Part shown: positions 1 to 8,037 of the stretch, in pieces | Numbering within the stretch: the first letter of the stretch is position 1 | How the letters are laid out: every line of letters starts with the position of its first letter | Assembly (NCBI GenBank): GCA_964561875.1 | Contig: CAZLQL010000011.1 | Span: forward strand, 1-19,779 | Origin: CAIOGI01 sp964561875 | GTDB taxonomy: Bacteria > Patescibacteriota > Minisyncoccia > Phycocordibacterales > PALSA-1337 | DNA length: 19,779 bases | Direction: 5' to 3' | The notes under the pieces: model-generated | Seen by the model: the letters and a program-made list of their open reading frames with translations, nothing else | What the model was told of the DNA's origin: nothing | Databases searched by the model: none | Program-made: the position numbers and the translations under genes

Positions 1-564
1 GTAGCTCTACTAGTTCAGGCTATTAAAGATATCAATACTAAGGTGGATGGTTTGGCCAATAAATTCTCTGGTGTATTTAAGACTGATAGTGTGGAGGCGA
101 ACACTATAACAGTTTCTAAAGGCATTCAATTGGTAGATCAGTTTACTGGATCTTTGTATTGTGTGAGTATAGAAAATGGAGAATGGAAAAAAGTGCAAGG
201 TTCATGTACTTCAGGAAATCAGAATACCAATAATTTAAATTCCCAATTAAATCAACAAATCAATCAACAAAATAATCCCCAAACAAACCAACAGACAAAT
301 CAGCAAAATAATCCTCAGCAAAACCCAGAATCAAATTTAAATCAAAATAACGCAATAGAAAATTCAACTACAACACCTCAAATAGAGCCAGTATCATCAA
401 GTACAGAACCAATACAAACTGAAGGTCAAGTTACAACAACAGAATCGAATACAAATAATCAGCCTAATCTTATAGTGCCAGTTGAGCAGAATGTTATAGA
501 GGACAAAACACCAACAGATACACCAAGTGAACCTAGTTCAGAAACAGTAAATACAGCTCAATAG
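1..564 (+). CDS. C-terminal fragment of a surface/fibre-like protein with Q/N/T-rich tail
   Basis: The frame is open to the left window edge, so this is the end of a longer gene; a GTG at position 43 is in frame but probably internal. The visible 187 residues start with a short helical stretch (VALLVQAIKDINTKVDGLA). Next comes a compact segment with SLYCVSIENGEWKKVQGSC, in which two cysteines flank an ENGEW turn. The rest is a long low-complexity tail rich in Gln, Asn, Thr, Pro, Ser and Glu. From memory, long secreted proteins of Parcubacteria-like genomes often end this way (a 'conserved turn plus disordered tail' after a tail-fibre or chaperone-like domain), but I cannot confirm the family without the N-terminus. 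I infer surface exposure. No terminator is evident before the next promoter at 611. Confidence 0.6.
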   Translation, partial: VALLVQAIKDINTKVDGLANKFSGVFKTDSVEANTITVSKGIQLVDQFTGSLYCVSIENGEWKKVQGSCTSGNQNTNNLNSQLNQQINQQNNPQTNQQTNQQNNPQQNPESNLNQNNAIENSTTTPQIEPVSSSTEPIQTEGQVTTTESNTNNQPNLIVPVEQNVIEDKTPTDTPSEPSSETVNTAQ

Positions 565-610
565 CAATATTGTTACTAAATTATATTTGTAAATATAATT
601 ATTATTTTCT

Positions 611-639
611 TTGACACAAAGCATATTTTTCATTATTAT
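611..639 (+). promoter_or_regulatory. Sigma70-type promoter of clpB, leaderless
   Basis: A perfect -35 TTGACA (611-616), a 17-base spacer and a -10 TATTAT (634-639) are followed by only seven bases before the ATG at 647. Transcription would start at or next to the A of the ATG. No Shine-Dalgarno sequence is present. No CIRCE or HrcA-type inverted repeat is seen, although the gene encodes a chaperone. Confidence 0.75.
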
Positions 640-646
640 ATAGTAC

Positions 647-3334
647 ATGCCCCCACTAAATAACTTTACTACAAAAGCAAAGGAAGCACTTCGCCGTTCT
701 CATGAATTGGCTATAGAACGTGGTCAAAATCATGTAAACCCAACACATCTATTGTGTGCTCTTATACTACAAGAAGAGAGTATGGTTGCTAGTATATTGG
801 ATAAACTTGAGATAGACACCATGCTACTTACTGATGTCATACTAGAGGGTATAGAAGCTCCAGAATCAGGAAGGGTATTGGCTCCTTCGTATCAGATATA
901 CCTTACACCAGAACTTGCAAGCATAATAGAAAATGCTGGAAGAGTTGCTCAGGGTATGGGTGATGAATTTATATCTACAGAACATCTTTTTGTCGCTTGT
1001 TTTGATTCTCAAAGCCAAGCAAAAGATATACTTTTGAAATTTAAAATAGACCGAGCTCAAGTCATGAATATTATCGATGAACTAAAGGTAAATGATATTA
1101 AAGATGATGATAAACCAAAAAAGATGAGGACATTGTCAAAGTATGCTCGTAGTCTTACAAAGTTGGCAAAAGAAAATAAACTCGACCCTGTAATAGGTCG
1201 TGATAGCGAAATTCTTCGTGTCATACAGATTCTCTCAAGAAGAACAAAAAATAATCCAATACTTATAGGTGAAGCTGGAGTGGGTAAAACTGCTATTGCT
1301 GAAGGTTTGGCTTTGCGTATGGCTCAAGGAGATGTTCCAGAATCTCTAAAGGATAAAGAACTAGTATCACTAGATCTAGGATCTCTTATTGCAGGTACAA
1401 AGTACCGTGGAGAATTTGAAGAAAGATTAAAAAATATTTTAAAAGAAATAGAAAGATCAGATGGAAAAATAATCCTGTTTATCGATGAAATACATACTAT
1501 AGTTGGAGCAGGCGCTTCAGAAGGAAGTATGGATGCTTCAAATATGTTAAAACCAGCTCTAGCTCGTGGTGAACTACGCGCTATAGGTGCAACTACACTA
1601 AAAGAATATCAAAAGCATATAGAGAAGGATCCAGCTCTGACACGTAGATTTCAACCTGTTTATGTAAATGAGCCAAGTATTGAAGATGCTATAGCTATAC
1701 TTCGTGGTTTAAAGGAAAAATACGAACTATATCATGGTGTGCGTATTACAGATGATGCAATAGTAGCTGCTGTAAATCTCTCAAGTAGATATATAAGTGA
1801 TAGATTTTTACCAGACAAAACTGTAGATCTCATAGACGAAGCTGCTTCAGCTTTGAAAATTTCTCTTGAAAATATGCCACCACAACTAGAAGAAACTCGT
1901 AGAAAAATCATGCGACTTGAGATAGAGAGAGAAGCTCTGAAGAAAGAATCAGACAAAGTTGCCAAGGCTAGAATGCAAAAAATTGAAAAAGACATCGCTG
2001 ATCTAAAGGAAAGCACTTCAGAACTTGAATTGAAATGGACAAATGAAAAAGAAACTATTACAGACATAAAGAAGATAAAAAAGGAACTTGAAGTATTGAG
2101 AATTGAAGCTGAAAGTGCCGAAGCTCGTGCTGATCTTACAAAAGCTGCGGAGATTCGTTATGGAAGACTACCTGCACTAGAAAAAGATTTGGAAGCAAAA
2201 AATAAAAGATTGAAGAAACTTCAATCATCAAGAAGAATACTAAAAGAAGAAATAACAGAACAAGATATTGCAGATGTAGTTTCTCGTTGGACAGGAATAC
2301 CTGTAAGTAGAATGATGGAAGAAGAAATGAGAAAACTAACTCGTATGGAGGAAGAGTTGAAAAAGCGCGTGGTAGGACAAGATCAAGCAGTAAAAAAGAT
2401 TTCAGACACCATAAAACGTGCAAGAGCCGGAATAGCAGACCCAAATCGTCCTATCGGATCATTTATTTTCCTTGGACCTACAGGTGTTGGTAAGACCGAG
2501 CTTACAAAAGCTTTGGCTGAATTTATGTTCAATGATGATAAGGCTTTGATAAGAGTAGATATGTCAGAATTCATGGAAAAGCACGCAGTATCAAAGCTTA
2601 TAGGTTCACCTCCAGGATATGTTGGTCATGATGAAGGGGGAAATCTAACAGAAATGGTAAGACATAGACCATACTCAGTTATACTATTTGACGAAATAGA
2701 AAAAGCTCACCCAGAAGTATTCAATATATTACTTCAGGTACTTGATAATGGAAGATTGACTGACTCAAAAGGTAGGGCGGTTAATTTCAAGAATACTGTC
2801 ATAATCATGACTTCAAATATCGGTGCTCAATATATAGAAAAAATGGAAAAAATCGGTTTTACTAGAGATAAAGAGTCACTAGAAAAAGATAATTATGATG
2901 ATGCAAAAGTTAGAGTTATGAATTCTCTAAAAGATTATTTCCGCCCAGAATTTTTAAATCGTCTAGATGATATTATTCTATTTGATATTTTGAGTAAAGA
3001 AAATATTGAAAAGATAGTAAATATACAAGTAGAACAAGTGGTAAAAAGACTACAAACAAAAGATATAAATCTGGTGGTATCTCCAGAAGTGTTTACTTAT
3101 CTTGCTAAGGAGGGTTATAACCCACATTATGGAGCAAGGCCTCTAAAGAGAATAATACAAAATAAAATCCTTACACCTATAGCTTCACTTATGATTTCAC
3201 AAGGAATTGCAAAAGGTGGAAGTATAAATGTTGGTATTAAAAAGGGAAGTGCAGATGAATTTACCTTTGAGGTAAAAAAGAAAAAGAGAGTTGAGAACAA
3301 TATAGTTATGAGAGAGGTTGAGGTAAGGCAATAA
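647..3334 (+). CDS. clpB: ClpB-type AAA+ disaggregase with a ClpP-loop-like IGF insertion
   Basis: Two-ring Hsp100 ATPase of 895 residues that would unfold or disaggregate proteins in the cytoplasm. Domains in order: double Clp N-domain (about 1-145), AAA-1 with Walker A GEAGVGKT (208-215) and Walker B FIDE (279-281), and a long coiled-coil middle domain (about 410-535). AAA-2 follows with Walker A GPTGVGKT (610-617) and Walker B LFDE (682-683), then the C-terminal small domain with YGARPLKR. The middle domain is full ClpB length and aligns with E. coli ClpB (RWTGIPVSRMM, RAGIADPNRPIGSF), which is longer than in ClpC or ClpA. However, after TSNIGAQYIEK there is an insertion beginning with KIGF (I736-F738), where ClpA and ClpC carry their ClpP-docking IGL/VGF loop and where ClpB has none. 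It could therefore be annotated as either ClpB or a ClpC-like protease subunit. The start is the only ATG consistent with the promoter and N-domain. Confidence 0.95.
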   Translation: MPPLNNFTTKAKEALRRSHELAIERGQNHVNPTHLLCALILQEESMVASILDKLEIDTMLLTDVILEGIEAPESGRVLAPSYQIYLTPELASIIENAGRVAQGMGDEFISTEHLFVACFDSQSQAKDILLKFKIDRAQVMNIIDELKVNDIKDDDKPKKMRTLSKYARSLTKLAKENKLDPVIGRDSEILRVIQILSRRTKNNPILIGEAGVGKTAIAEGLALRMAQGDVPESLKDKELVSLDLGSLIAGTKYRGEFEERLKNILKEIERSDGKIILFIDEIHTIVGAGASEGSMDASNMLKPALARGELRAIGATTLKEYQKHIEKDPALTRRFQPVYVNEPSIEDAIAILRGLKEKYELYHGVRITDDAIVAAVNLSSRYISDRFLPDKTVDLIDEAASALKISLENMPPQLEETRRKIMRLEIEREALKKESDKVAKARMQKIEKDIADLKESTSELELKWTNEKETITDIKKIKKELEVLRIEAESAEARADLTKAAEIRYGRLPALEKDLEAKNKRLKKLQSSRRILKEEITEQDIADVVSRWTGIPVSRMMEEEMRKLTRMEEELKKRVVGQDQAVKKISDTIKRARAGIADPNRPIGSFIFLGPTGVGKTELTKALAEFMFNDDKALIRVDMSEFMEKHAVSKLIGSPPGYVGHDEGGNLTEMVRHRPYSVILFDEIEKAHPEVFNILLQVLDNGRLTDSKGRAVNFKNTVIIMTSNIGAQYIEKMEKIGFTRDKESLEKDNYDDAKVRVMNSLKDYFRPEFLNRLDDIILFDILSKENIEKIVNIQVEQVVKRLQTKDINLVVSPEVFTYLAKEGYNPHYGARPLKRIIQNKILTPIASLMISQGIAKGGSINVGIKKGSADEFTFEVKKKKRVENNIVMREVEVRQ

Positions 3335-3373
3335 AAATGCTAGACTCTCTTTTGTAAGGTTTTTAGATAAAAT

Positions 3374-3456
3374 GCGCCGATCGGATAGTGGCTATTCCAG
3401 GAGACTGTAAATCTCCGGCCCTTTGGGCATCGCTGGTTCGAGTCCAGCTCGGCGCA
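3374..3456 (+). tRNA. tRNA-Tyr (GTA)
   Basis: Acceptor GCGCCGA (3374-3380) pairs with TCGGCGC (3449-3455), followed by discriminator A. The anticodon arm GGAGA-CTGTAAA-TCTCC gives anticodon GTA with A37 and A38. It has a long class II variable arm (GCCC-TTT-GGGC core) and a T-arm GCTGG-TTCGAGT-CCAGC. CCA is not encoded (the next bases are CAA), so the CCA-adding enzyme is needed. It lies between clpB and msrA; no separate promoter is obvious. Confidence 0.95.
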
Positions 3457-3481
3457 CAAAATAAAAATTATATTCCTCATC

Positions 3482-3490
3482 TGGTATAAT
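3482..3490 (+). promoter_or_regulatory. Extended -10 promoter of msrA-msrB, leaderless
   Basis: TGGTATAAT is a perfect extended -10 (TGnTATAAT). Six bases separate it from the msrA ATG at 3497, so the transcript would begin at the start codon. The -35 region falls near the end of tRNA-Tyr and is not recognisable, which fits an extended -10 promoter. Confidence 0.75.
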
Positions 3491-3496
3491 TAGCAC

Positions 3497-4036
3497 ATGA
3501 ATAAAAACATACAAACTGCTGTGTTTGCTGGGGGATGCTTTTGGTGTACAGAAGCTGTATTTCAAGATTTAAAGGGTGTAATAAGCGTTATGCCAGGATA
3601 TACAGGAGGAAGTATGGACAATCCTAGCTATGAAAAGGTTTCAGGAGGAAATACAGGTCATGCTGAAGCTATAAAGATAGATTTTAATCCTGAAGAAATA
3701 TCTTTTGACGATTTACTATCAGTATTTTTTAACACACACGATCCTACAACTTTAAACAAACAAGGAAATGATATTGGTACACAATATCGTTCTGGAATCT
3801 TCTATACAAATGAAGAACAAAAAGAAAAAGCTTTAAATATAATAAAAGAATTGAATGAAAATAAGGCTTATGAAAAACCAGTGGTAACTGAAGTAAAAAA
3901 GTTTGAAAAATTCTTTGAAGCAGAAGATTATCATAGAAATTATTATAAAAACAATAAAGAAGCGGGATATTGCCAAATTATAATTGCTCCAAAACTAGAA
4001 AAATTGCAAAAGAGATTTAATAATTTAATTAAATAA
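3497..4036 (+). CDS. msrA: Peptide-methionine (S)-S-oxide reductase MsrA
   Basis: Reduces the S epimer of methionine sulfoxide in oxidised proteins. The protein has 179 residues, the usual single-domain length. The active-site motif GGCFWC places the catalytic Cys at 14. Further family landmarks are GYTGG, SGGNTGHAEA, FFNTHDPTT, GNDIGTQYRSGIF and the C-terminal AEDYHRNYYKNN. A late Cys in AGYCQIII may act as the recycling cysteine. It is followed three bases later by msrB, so the two form an operon repairing both sulfoxide epimers. The leaderless extended -10 promoter upstream supports this start. Confidence 0.97.
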   Translation: MNKNIQTAVFAGGCFWCTEAVFQDLKGVISVMPGYTGGSMDNPSYEKVSGGNTGHAEAIKIDFNPEEISFDDLLSVFFNTHDPTTLNKQGNDIGTQYRSGIFYTNEEQKEKALNIIKELNENKAYEKPVVTEVKKFEKFFEAEDYHRNYYKNNKEAGYCQIIIAPKLEKLQKRFNNLIK

Positions 4037-4039
4037 AAT

Positions 4040-4435
4040 ATGGAGATAAACGAAAATGAATTGAAAAGCAAGTTAACACCAGAAGAGTATAAGGTACTCA
4101 GAGAAAAAGCTACAGAAGCTCCGTTTTCTGGCAAGCTTTTACATGAAAAGAGAAGTGGAATGTATAAATGTAAAGTTTGTGGAAGTGATCTATTTAAATC
4201 AGATGCAAAGTTTGATTCTGGTACTGGTTGGCCAAGTTTTGATGAAGCTATTCCTGGAGCTGTAAAACAAATAATAGACGATAGTTATGGTATACAAAGA
4301 GTCGAGATAGTGTGTAGCAAGTGTAATTCACACCTAGGTCATGTATTTGACGATGGTCCTACAAAGACAGGAAAGAGATATTGTCTAAATTCAGTTTGTC
4401 TCGACCTTGAGCCTATGGAAGGGGATAAAAAATAA
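4040..4435 (+). CDS. msrB: Peptide-methionine (R)-S-oxide reductase MsrB
   Basis: Reduces the R epimer of methionine sulfoxide; the partner of MsrA in the same operon. It has 131 residues, full length for a stand-alone MsrB. Two zinc CxxC pairs are visible (C44/C47 in CKVCG and C92/C95 in CSKCN). The substrate-site motif GTGWPSF is present, as is SHLGHVFDDGPTKTGKRYCLNS with catalytic C115. The start lies three bases after the msrA stop and has no clear SD, so translation probably depends on coupling or re-initiation. The stop codon is separated by a single base from the convergent alr stop, with no room for a terminator. Confidence 0.97.
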   Translation: MEINENELKSKLTPEEYKVLREKATEAPFSGKLLHEKRSGMYKCKVCGSDLFKSDAKFDSGTGWPSFDEAIPGAVKQIIDDSYGIQRVEIVCSKCNSHLGHVFDDGPTKTGKRYCLNSVCLDLEPMEGDKK

Positions 4436-4436
4436 T

Positions 4437-5591
4437 TTAATCTATTACAACTCTTTTTAAATGGCTTGCGATATTTACTGCAAGGTCACGAGCTAGTGTT
4501 GTCTCCTTCGAGATATTTAACATAGAATTTGGATCATTTTCATTACTACTTATTACTATTACTTTATCTCCTATTTTTGCATCATTTATATCAGTTATAT
4601 CTATAGTAGTAATATTCATACTTACTCTACCTATTATGTTTACAAACTTACTATGTATATTTACATGACCCTTATTTGATAGTCTGCGGTCAATACCTTC
4701 ATAATATCCAACAGGTATGGTAGCTATAGTCATGTCTCCATTTGCCTCAAAGCTATTCCCGTAACCTACGGTCTGACCCTTTTTGATCTTTTTTATTCCA
4801 GTTACTATAGTCTCAAGTTGTAGTACTGGTATGATGTGAACATTATCTACATAGGCCCCATCGCGTATACCGTAAAGACCCGCTCCTAAACGCGTCATAT
4901 TACATTTAGCTTTATTTATATAGTTATGACCAGCGGTATTGCTTATATGCCAGTATTTTATTGTTTTAAATTCATTTCTAAATTTATCAACTAATTTATT
5001 CCACTCAGCTATCTGTTTTTCTGTATAATCTTTATTTTCTTCAGCATCAGAAAAATGTGAAGATATACTCTCGAGTATTATATTATTATTTTTATTTATT
5101 ATTTTAATACTTTCATCTACATCAGTGGGAAGTATTCCTTGCCTATGCATACCTGTATCTAGTTTTAAATTAAACTTAGTTTTTTTATTTAATTTTTCAC
5201 CAAGCTCCTTTAAGACATTTATATCAGATACTGTAAAAATTACATCTTTGATTTTATTTTCAACTATATTTTTTATACTTGTATAGCCAATAATTAAAAT
5301 CGATCTATGTATATCATCATTACGAAGCTTTTTTGCTTCAAAATATGAATCTAGTATAAAAAGGGGAACGGAAACAGTTGAAGTTTCTTTATCTAGTATC
5401 TCTGCTATTTCGCATATTCCGTGACCATAAGCATTACTTTTTAAAACAGGAGATACCATTATTCCATTACCAATCTTTATAAACTCGTTTATATTATTTA
5501 AAAGTGCACCTTTAGATAAGGTTACAGTAACCATGTTTTCATCATCATGAATAAATAGTTTCTTATATAGTTTTTTGATTATTCTTCTCAT
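4437..5591 (-). CDS. alr: Alanine racemase, PLP-dependent
   Basis: Interconverts L- and D-alanine for peptidoglycan synthesis. The fold-type III PLP barrel starts at about residue 20; the Schiff-base lysine is K51 in PVLKSNAYGHG. Other landmarks are LKLDTGMHRQGI, SHFSDAEE, MTRLGAGLYG, TVGYGNSF, IATIPVGYYEGIDRRLSN and the C-terminal SMNITTIDIT. From the ATG at 5591 it has 384 residues. An upstream in-frame ATG at 5597 would add two residues, but 5591 is exactly six bases after the -10 box, matching the leaderless spacing of neighbouring genes. The N-terminus has about 20 basic residues before the canonical start of the family. It converges on msrB with one base between the stops. Confidence 0.93.
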   Translation of the reverse strand: MRRIIKKLYKKLFIHDDENMVTVTLSKGALLNNINEFIKIGNGIMVSPVLKSNAYGHGICEIAEILDKETSTVSVPLFILDSYFEAKKLRNDDIHRSILIIGYTSIKNIVENKIKDVIFTVSDINVLKELGEKLNKKTKFNLKLDTGMHRQGILPTDVDESIKIINKNNNIILESISSHFSDAEENKDYTEKQIAEWNKLVDKFRNEFKTIKYWHISNTAGHNYINKAKCNMTRLGAGLYGIRDGAYVDNVHIIPVLQLETIVTGIKKIKKGQTVGYGNSFEANGDMTIATIPVGYYEGIDRRLSNKGHVNIHSKFVNIIGRVSMNITTIDITDINDAKIGDKVIVISSNENDPNSMLNISKETTLARDLAVNIASHLKRVVID

Positions 5592-5597
5592 ACACAT

Positions 5598-5603
5598 ATT
5601 GTA
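5598..5603 (-). promoter_or_regulatory. Putative -10 box of alr, leaderless
   Basis: On the minus strand TACAAT, one mismatch from TATAAT, is followed by six bases and the ATG at 5591. No convincing -35 and no SD are visible. The spacing is the same as in msrA and the C39-like gene, which is the main argument for it. Confidence 0.5.
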
Positions 5604-5670
5604 TTACATTTATCTGTTTTTGCGTATTTAGTATTGTTTCATTATTTTACAGAAACTTATGTCTAAATAT

Positions 5671-5679
5671 TGATATAAT
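5671..5679 (+). promoter_or_regulatory. Extended -10 promoter for the gene at 5828
   Basis: TGATATAAT is a perfect extended -10. It implies a transcript starting near 5686 and a 5' leader of about 140 bases before the ATG at 5828. This contrasts with the leaderless core genes. Alternative weaker -10 candidates (TATACT at 5721, TAATAT at 5729) lie inside or next to the palindrome at 5707-5723. Confidence 0.5.
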
Positions 5680-5706
5680 TCAAATTTTGTGGTATTTATA
5701 AATTGG

Positions 5707-5774
5707 ATAGTTTGCCAAACTATACTAGTAATATATGCATGATATATGCACCGCAAGTGCTTGGATACGTCCAA
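5707..5774 (+). promoter_or_regulatory. Palindrome and consecutive small hairpins in the 5' leader of the gene at 5828
   Basis: 5707-5723 is a perfect 17-base inverted repeat (ATAGTTTG-C-CAAACTAT), operator-like as DNA. It is followed by TGCAT-GATAT-ATGCA (5736-5750), GCAC-CGCAA-GTGC (5748-5760) and TTGGA-TACG-TCCAA (5761-5774), the last closed by a UACG tetraloop of the stable UNCG class. The second and third stems share bases and are mutually exclusive, so a switch is conceivable. I do not recognise a known riboswitch. Confidence 0.4.
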
Positions 5775-5827
5775 TATGTATATTGTGTGGGTCGCAAACC
5801 TTATTACTAAAAAGGCAAAGAGGTAAC

Positions 5828-6736
5828 ATGAACATTGATAAAGACTACGGTATACCAAGTGAATTCGTTATAAATTGGAAAAGCAAGAATCCCTGGATAT
5901 ATGAAGGAAAAAAACTTCATAAAAAGATAAATATCCTTATAGTTTCAGCACTAATGATTCAAATGGTATGCATGTTTTTGATTGTGACATTTGCTGATCC
6001 TAAAAGTCAGATCAAATTGATTATTTCAAGCTCTGTAATTATTTCAATCTTTTTTGCTATTGCGTTTAAATATATACGCATTGAGTATGACAATGAAGTG
6101 AAAGAGACTATTTTGTCTGATTGGGATGTTGTTCGAAGTCTAATAGTAAATGCAAATTACCTTGAACTTCTAAGACCTGGATGCGATAACTTTGAAGGTT
6201 TGAGTTTTAGTTTCCTTAAAGGAGAAGTTATCAAAAAACTCAGAGCTCTAGTACTCGCTTCCGAGATCGGGGGAAGTCGTGAAGGTGACATCAGGGAATT
6301 GATAGATGACGTTGAAATGTTTTTCGGTCGTATCGATCGAGGCTCACTGTATCACTTCAATCAGTTGCCATACGAAAAAGAAATAGTGTATCTCGGAGAA
6401 AAATTCTCTTGTACTTACTTTGAGGTGGTAAATAATGTAAGCCTTGGAGACCTCTGTGCATTTCTTTCACGTAATAATGGTGTGATCTGTAAAGGTGATA
6501 CAAGACGTGAATTGCCATGGTGTCTACCAGATGATTTCATTCCACACAGAAAAGTTTATGTGGTTTCAACCTCTAAAGAATTCGACGGTTTTGCTTTTAT
6601 AGAAATCCATGCTCAATACAAACAGTCTGATGGAGTTATGATCTGTATGCCAAACAGACTTGAAGAAGCAGAATTCAAATCAAGTTGCTTGGGAATGGTT
6701 TTTGTTCGATTGGAAAGAGTGACGGAAAAGAAATAG
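5828..6736 (+). CDS. Membrane protein of unknown function, two TM segments
   Basis: Not recognised. The chosen start is the ATG at 5828 because AAAGAGGT (SD-like, 5817-5824) precedes it; an in-frame ATG at 5735 falls in the structured leader and lacks an SD. The product has 302 residues. A short hydrophilic N-terminus is followed by two hydrophobic helices (about 40-60, ILIVSALMIQMVCMFLIVTF, and 68-88, IKLIISSSVIISIFFAIAF). A soluble domain of about 210 residues follows, with several cysteines and mixed alpha/beta character. Both termini are probably cytoplasmic, making it a membrane-anchored cytoplasmic domain. It has its own promoter, leader and strong terminator, so it is monocistronic. 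Base composition is less AT-rich than in the flanking core genes, suggesting an accessory origin. Confidence 0.8.
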   Translation: MNIDKDYGIPSEFVINWKSKNPWIYEGKKLHKKINILIVSALMIQMVCMFLIVTFADPKSQIKLIISSSVIISIFFAIAFKYIRIEYDNEVKETILSDWDVVRSLIVNANYLELLRPGCDNFEGLSFSFLKGEVIKKLRALVLASEIGGSREGDIRELIDDVEMFFGRIDRGSLYHFNQLPYEKEIVYLGEKFSCTYFEVVNNVSLGDLCAFLSRNNGVICKGDTRRELPWCLPDDFIPHRKVYVVSTSKEFDGFAFIEIHAQYKQSDGVMICMPNRLEEAEFKSSCLGMVFVRLERVTEKK

Positions 6737-6743
6737 TTTTATA

Positions 6744-6770
6744 CCCCCTTGAGCATGTCTCAAGGGGGTT
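6744..6770 (+). terminator. Rho-independent terminator of the gene at 5828
   Basis: A ten-base-pair stem CCCCCTTGAG (6744-6753) / CTCAAGGGGG (6759-6768) with loop CATGT, beginning eight bases after the stop codon and followed by TTTGTTG. The T-tract is short but the stem is strong. Confidence 0.85.
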
Positions 6771-6797
6771 TGTTGTATATGAATATTATTATATAAA

Positions 6798-6836
6798 AGA
6801 AGAGGGCGCGACACCTCCACGGTCTCGCGCCTCTTT
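6798..6836. terminator. Bidirectional GC-rich hairpin between convergent genes
   Basis: AAGAGG-G-CGCGA (6800-6811) pairs with TCGCGCCTCTT (6825-6835) with one bulged G. T-rich tracts follow on both strands (CTCTTTTG on plus, CTTCTTTTAT on minus). It most likely terminates the minus-strand secreted-protein operon and backs up the plus-strand terminator at 6744. Confidence 0.7.
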
Positions 6837-6839
6837 TGT

Positions 6840-6863
6840 TCGACATTTAAGTAAGTATGTCGA
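6840..6863. repeat. Inverted repeat next to the stop of the secreted-protein gene
   Basis: TCGACAT (6840-6846) and ATGTCGA (6857-6863) are perfect 7-base arms around a ten-base loop. It lies between the stop at 6882 and the terminator hairpin. It may help 3' end processing or protect the mRNA end; no T-tract follows. Confidence 0.45.
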
Positions 6864-6881
6864 CAACTTCACCACGTAAAA

Positions 6882-8003
6882 TCACTCAATCGGATTTTGC
6901 GTAGTACCCATGCCGGGGTTGGTGTTGTCGATTGGGTCATGAATTTCAGATCCCCAGATTGTGATGATCTGATATTCTCCTGGAACAAGATCGATCTCGT
7001 ATCCAGGGGGAATTTCCATGTCTGTCTTGGTTCCCCTATCGATCAGGGAATGGATCAATACCCTTGTGGGGTACACCGTCATATCTGGGTTACCCCAAAC
7101 ACCAACTCCGAGCCGTTTATGACTGATGGTGATCTTCTTCTTGACCGTGAGGTCAATCAGAGGAAAGTCGCCATAGATCACACTACCATCATCCACGTAA
7201 AACCTCCTGTTGTGATCGAGGCTATCGGTAAGCGACATAACGTCGCCTCCTTCCAGCTTTCCAAGATTCACAAAGATATTGCGACCCAGAAAGAATTGTC
7301 CAGTGGACAAGTTCCAAGCTGAGAGGTGTTTTCCATTGTGGAGAAGAATGTTCCTTCCAGATCCTGCGAGTTCGGAGGCCAGCAGGACAAGTGCATGCCC
7401 CGCCTTGCCTTGTTGAACATCGAGCTCAGCATCACCATTCCAACTAACCAGTTTTGCACTGATATTGTCACCAATGTCTACGAGTACATTGGGCGGCAGA
7501 TACATCCAGGTTTGAAATGGGTCTGCGACAAGACCACCATCTTTTTCTTCATGGATACTTGACCAACCATTTCCTTGAAGGATAACTTGGTTGGCAGCAT
7601 TATATACCGTGACCTCAGTAGTCACATAGTAATAGTTGTCCCCAGTATAATTACCTGGTTGGGGGACAATCTCAGCTGCCATACTGACGTGCTGGAGAGC
7701 TTCCGACAGTTGGGTGAATGAACCAGCTGTTTTGTATCCATTCTGCTCCAACCACTTCCGATCAAGGTTCACTGGCCCGATGTCGCGCATAAGGCTCTTC
7801 CCTGAAAACGAGACTGACACGTGGTCAGGCTGTTGCAGGAGATACTGGACAATGCCTTGATTGCCCTGAGAGTACACACCGATCGGAACGATCGGCGGTC
7901 CACCAACCGGAGAGTAATCTCCGGGTTCAGATGTCACCTGCCCGATCGCGTTGAACCAGGCCACAATCATTCCAATGATCATGGCGAACTTGGTAGTCTT
8001 CAT
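6882..8003 (-). CDS. Secreted protein of unknown function, higher GC
   Basis: Not recognised. I place the start at the ATG at 8003: it gives MKTTKFAMIIGMIVAWFNAIG, a good Sec signal peptide with likely cleavage near residues 20-24. The open frame upstream of it is a frame shadow of the preceding gene. The mature part (about 350 residues) is mostly short beta-strand-like segments with repeated LVDIGDN, NIFVNLGKLEGGDV and DLTVKKKITISHKRLGVGVWG patterns. This suggests a beta-rich, possibly solenoid or adhesin-like extracellular protein. No cysteine-based motif or catalytic signature is visible. It follows the small anchored protein at 8283 by 34 bases and is probably co-transcribed with it. GC is visibly higher than in the AT-rich core genes, consistent with transfer. 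No strong SD is present. Confidence 0.75.
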   Translation of the reverse strand: MKTTKFAMIIGMIVAWFNAIGQVTSEPGDYSPVGGPPIVPIGVYSQGNQGIVQYLLQQPDHVSVSFSGKSLMRDIGPVNLDRKWLEQNGYKTAGSFTQLSEALQHVSMAAEIVPQPGNYTGDNYYYVTTEVTVYNAANQVILQGNGWSSIHEEKDGGLVADPFQTWMYLPPNVLVDIGDNISAKLVSWNGDAELDVQQGKAGHALVLLASELAGSGRNILLHNGKHLSAWNLSTGQFFLGRNIFVNLGKLEGGDVMSLTDSLDHNRRFYVDDGSVIYGDFPLIDLTVKKKITISHKRLGVGVWGNPDMTVYPTRVLIHSLIDRGTKTDMEIPPGYEIDLVPGEYQIITIWGSEIHDPIDNTNPGMGTTQNPIE

Positions 8004-8037
8004 TTTGTGTATCTTTTTTCCGTCGTTTCTGCTTGTT

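Noticed and set aside
220..330. Possible CRISPR or tandem DNA repeat from repeated CAACAAA-type units
   Set aside because: The units are in frame and irregular, produced by a Gln/Asn-rich protein tail; no spacers or constant repeat length.
6897..7562. Plus-strand frames opposite the secreted-protein gene
   Set aside because: They are open only because of the higher GC of that gene; no start signals or domain-like sequence, while the minus frame has a signal peptide.
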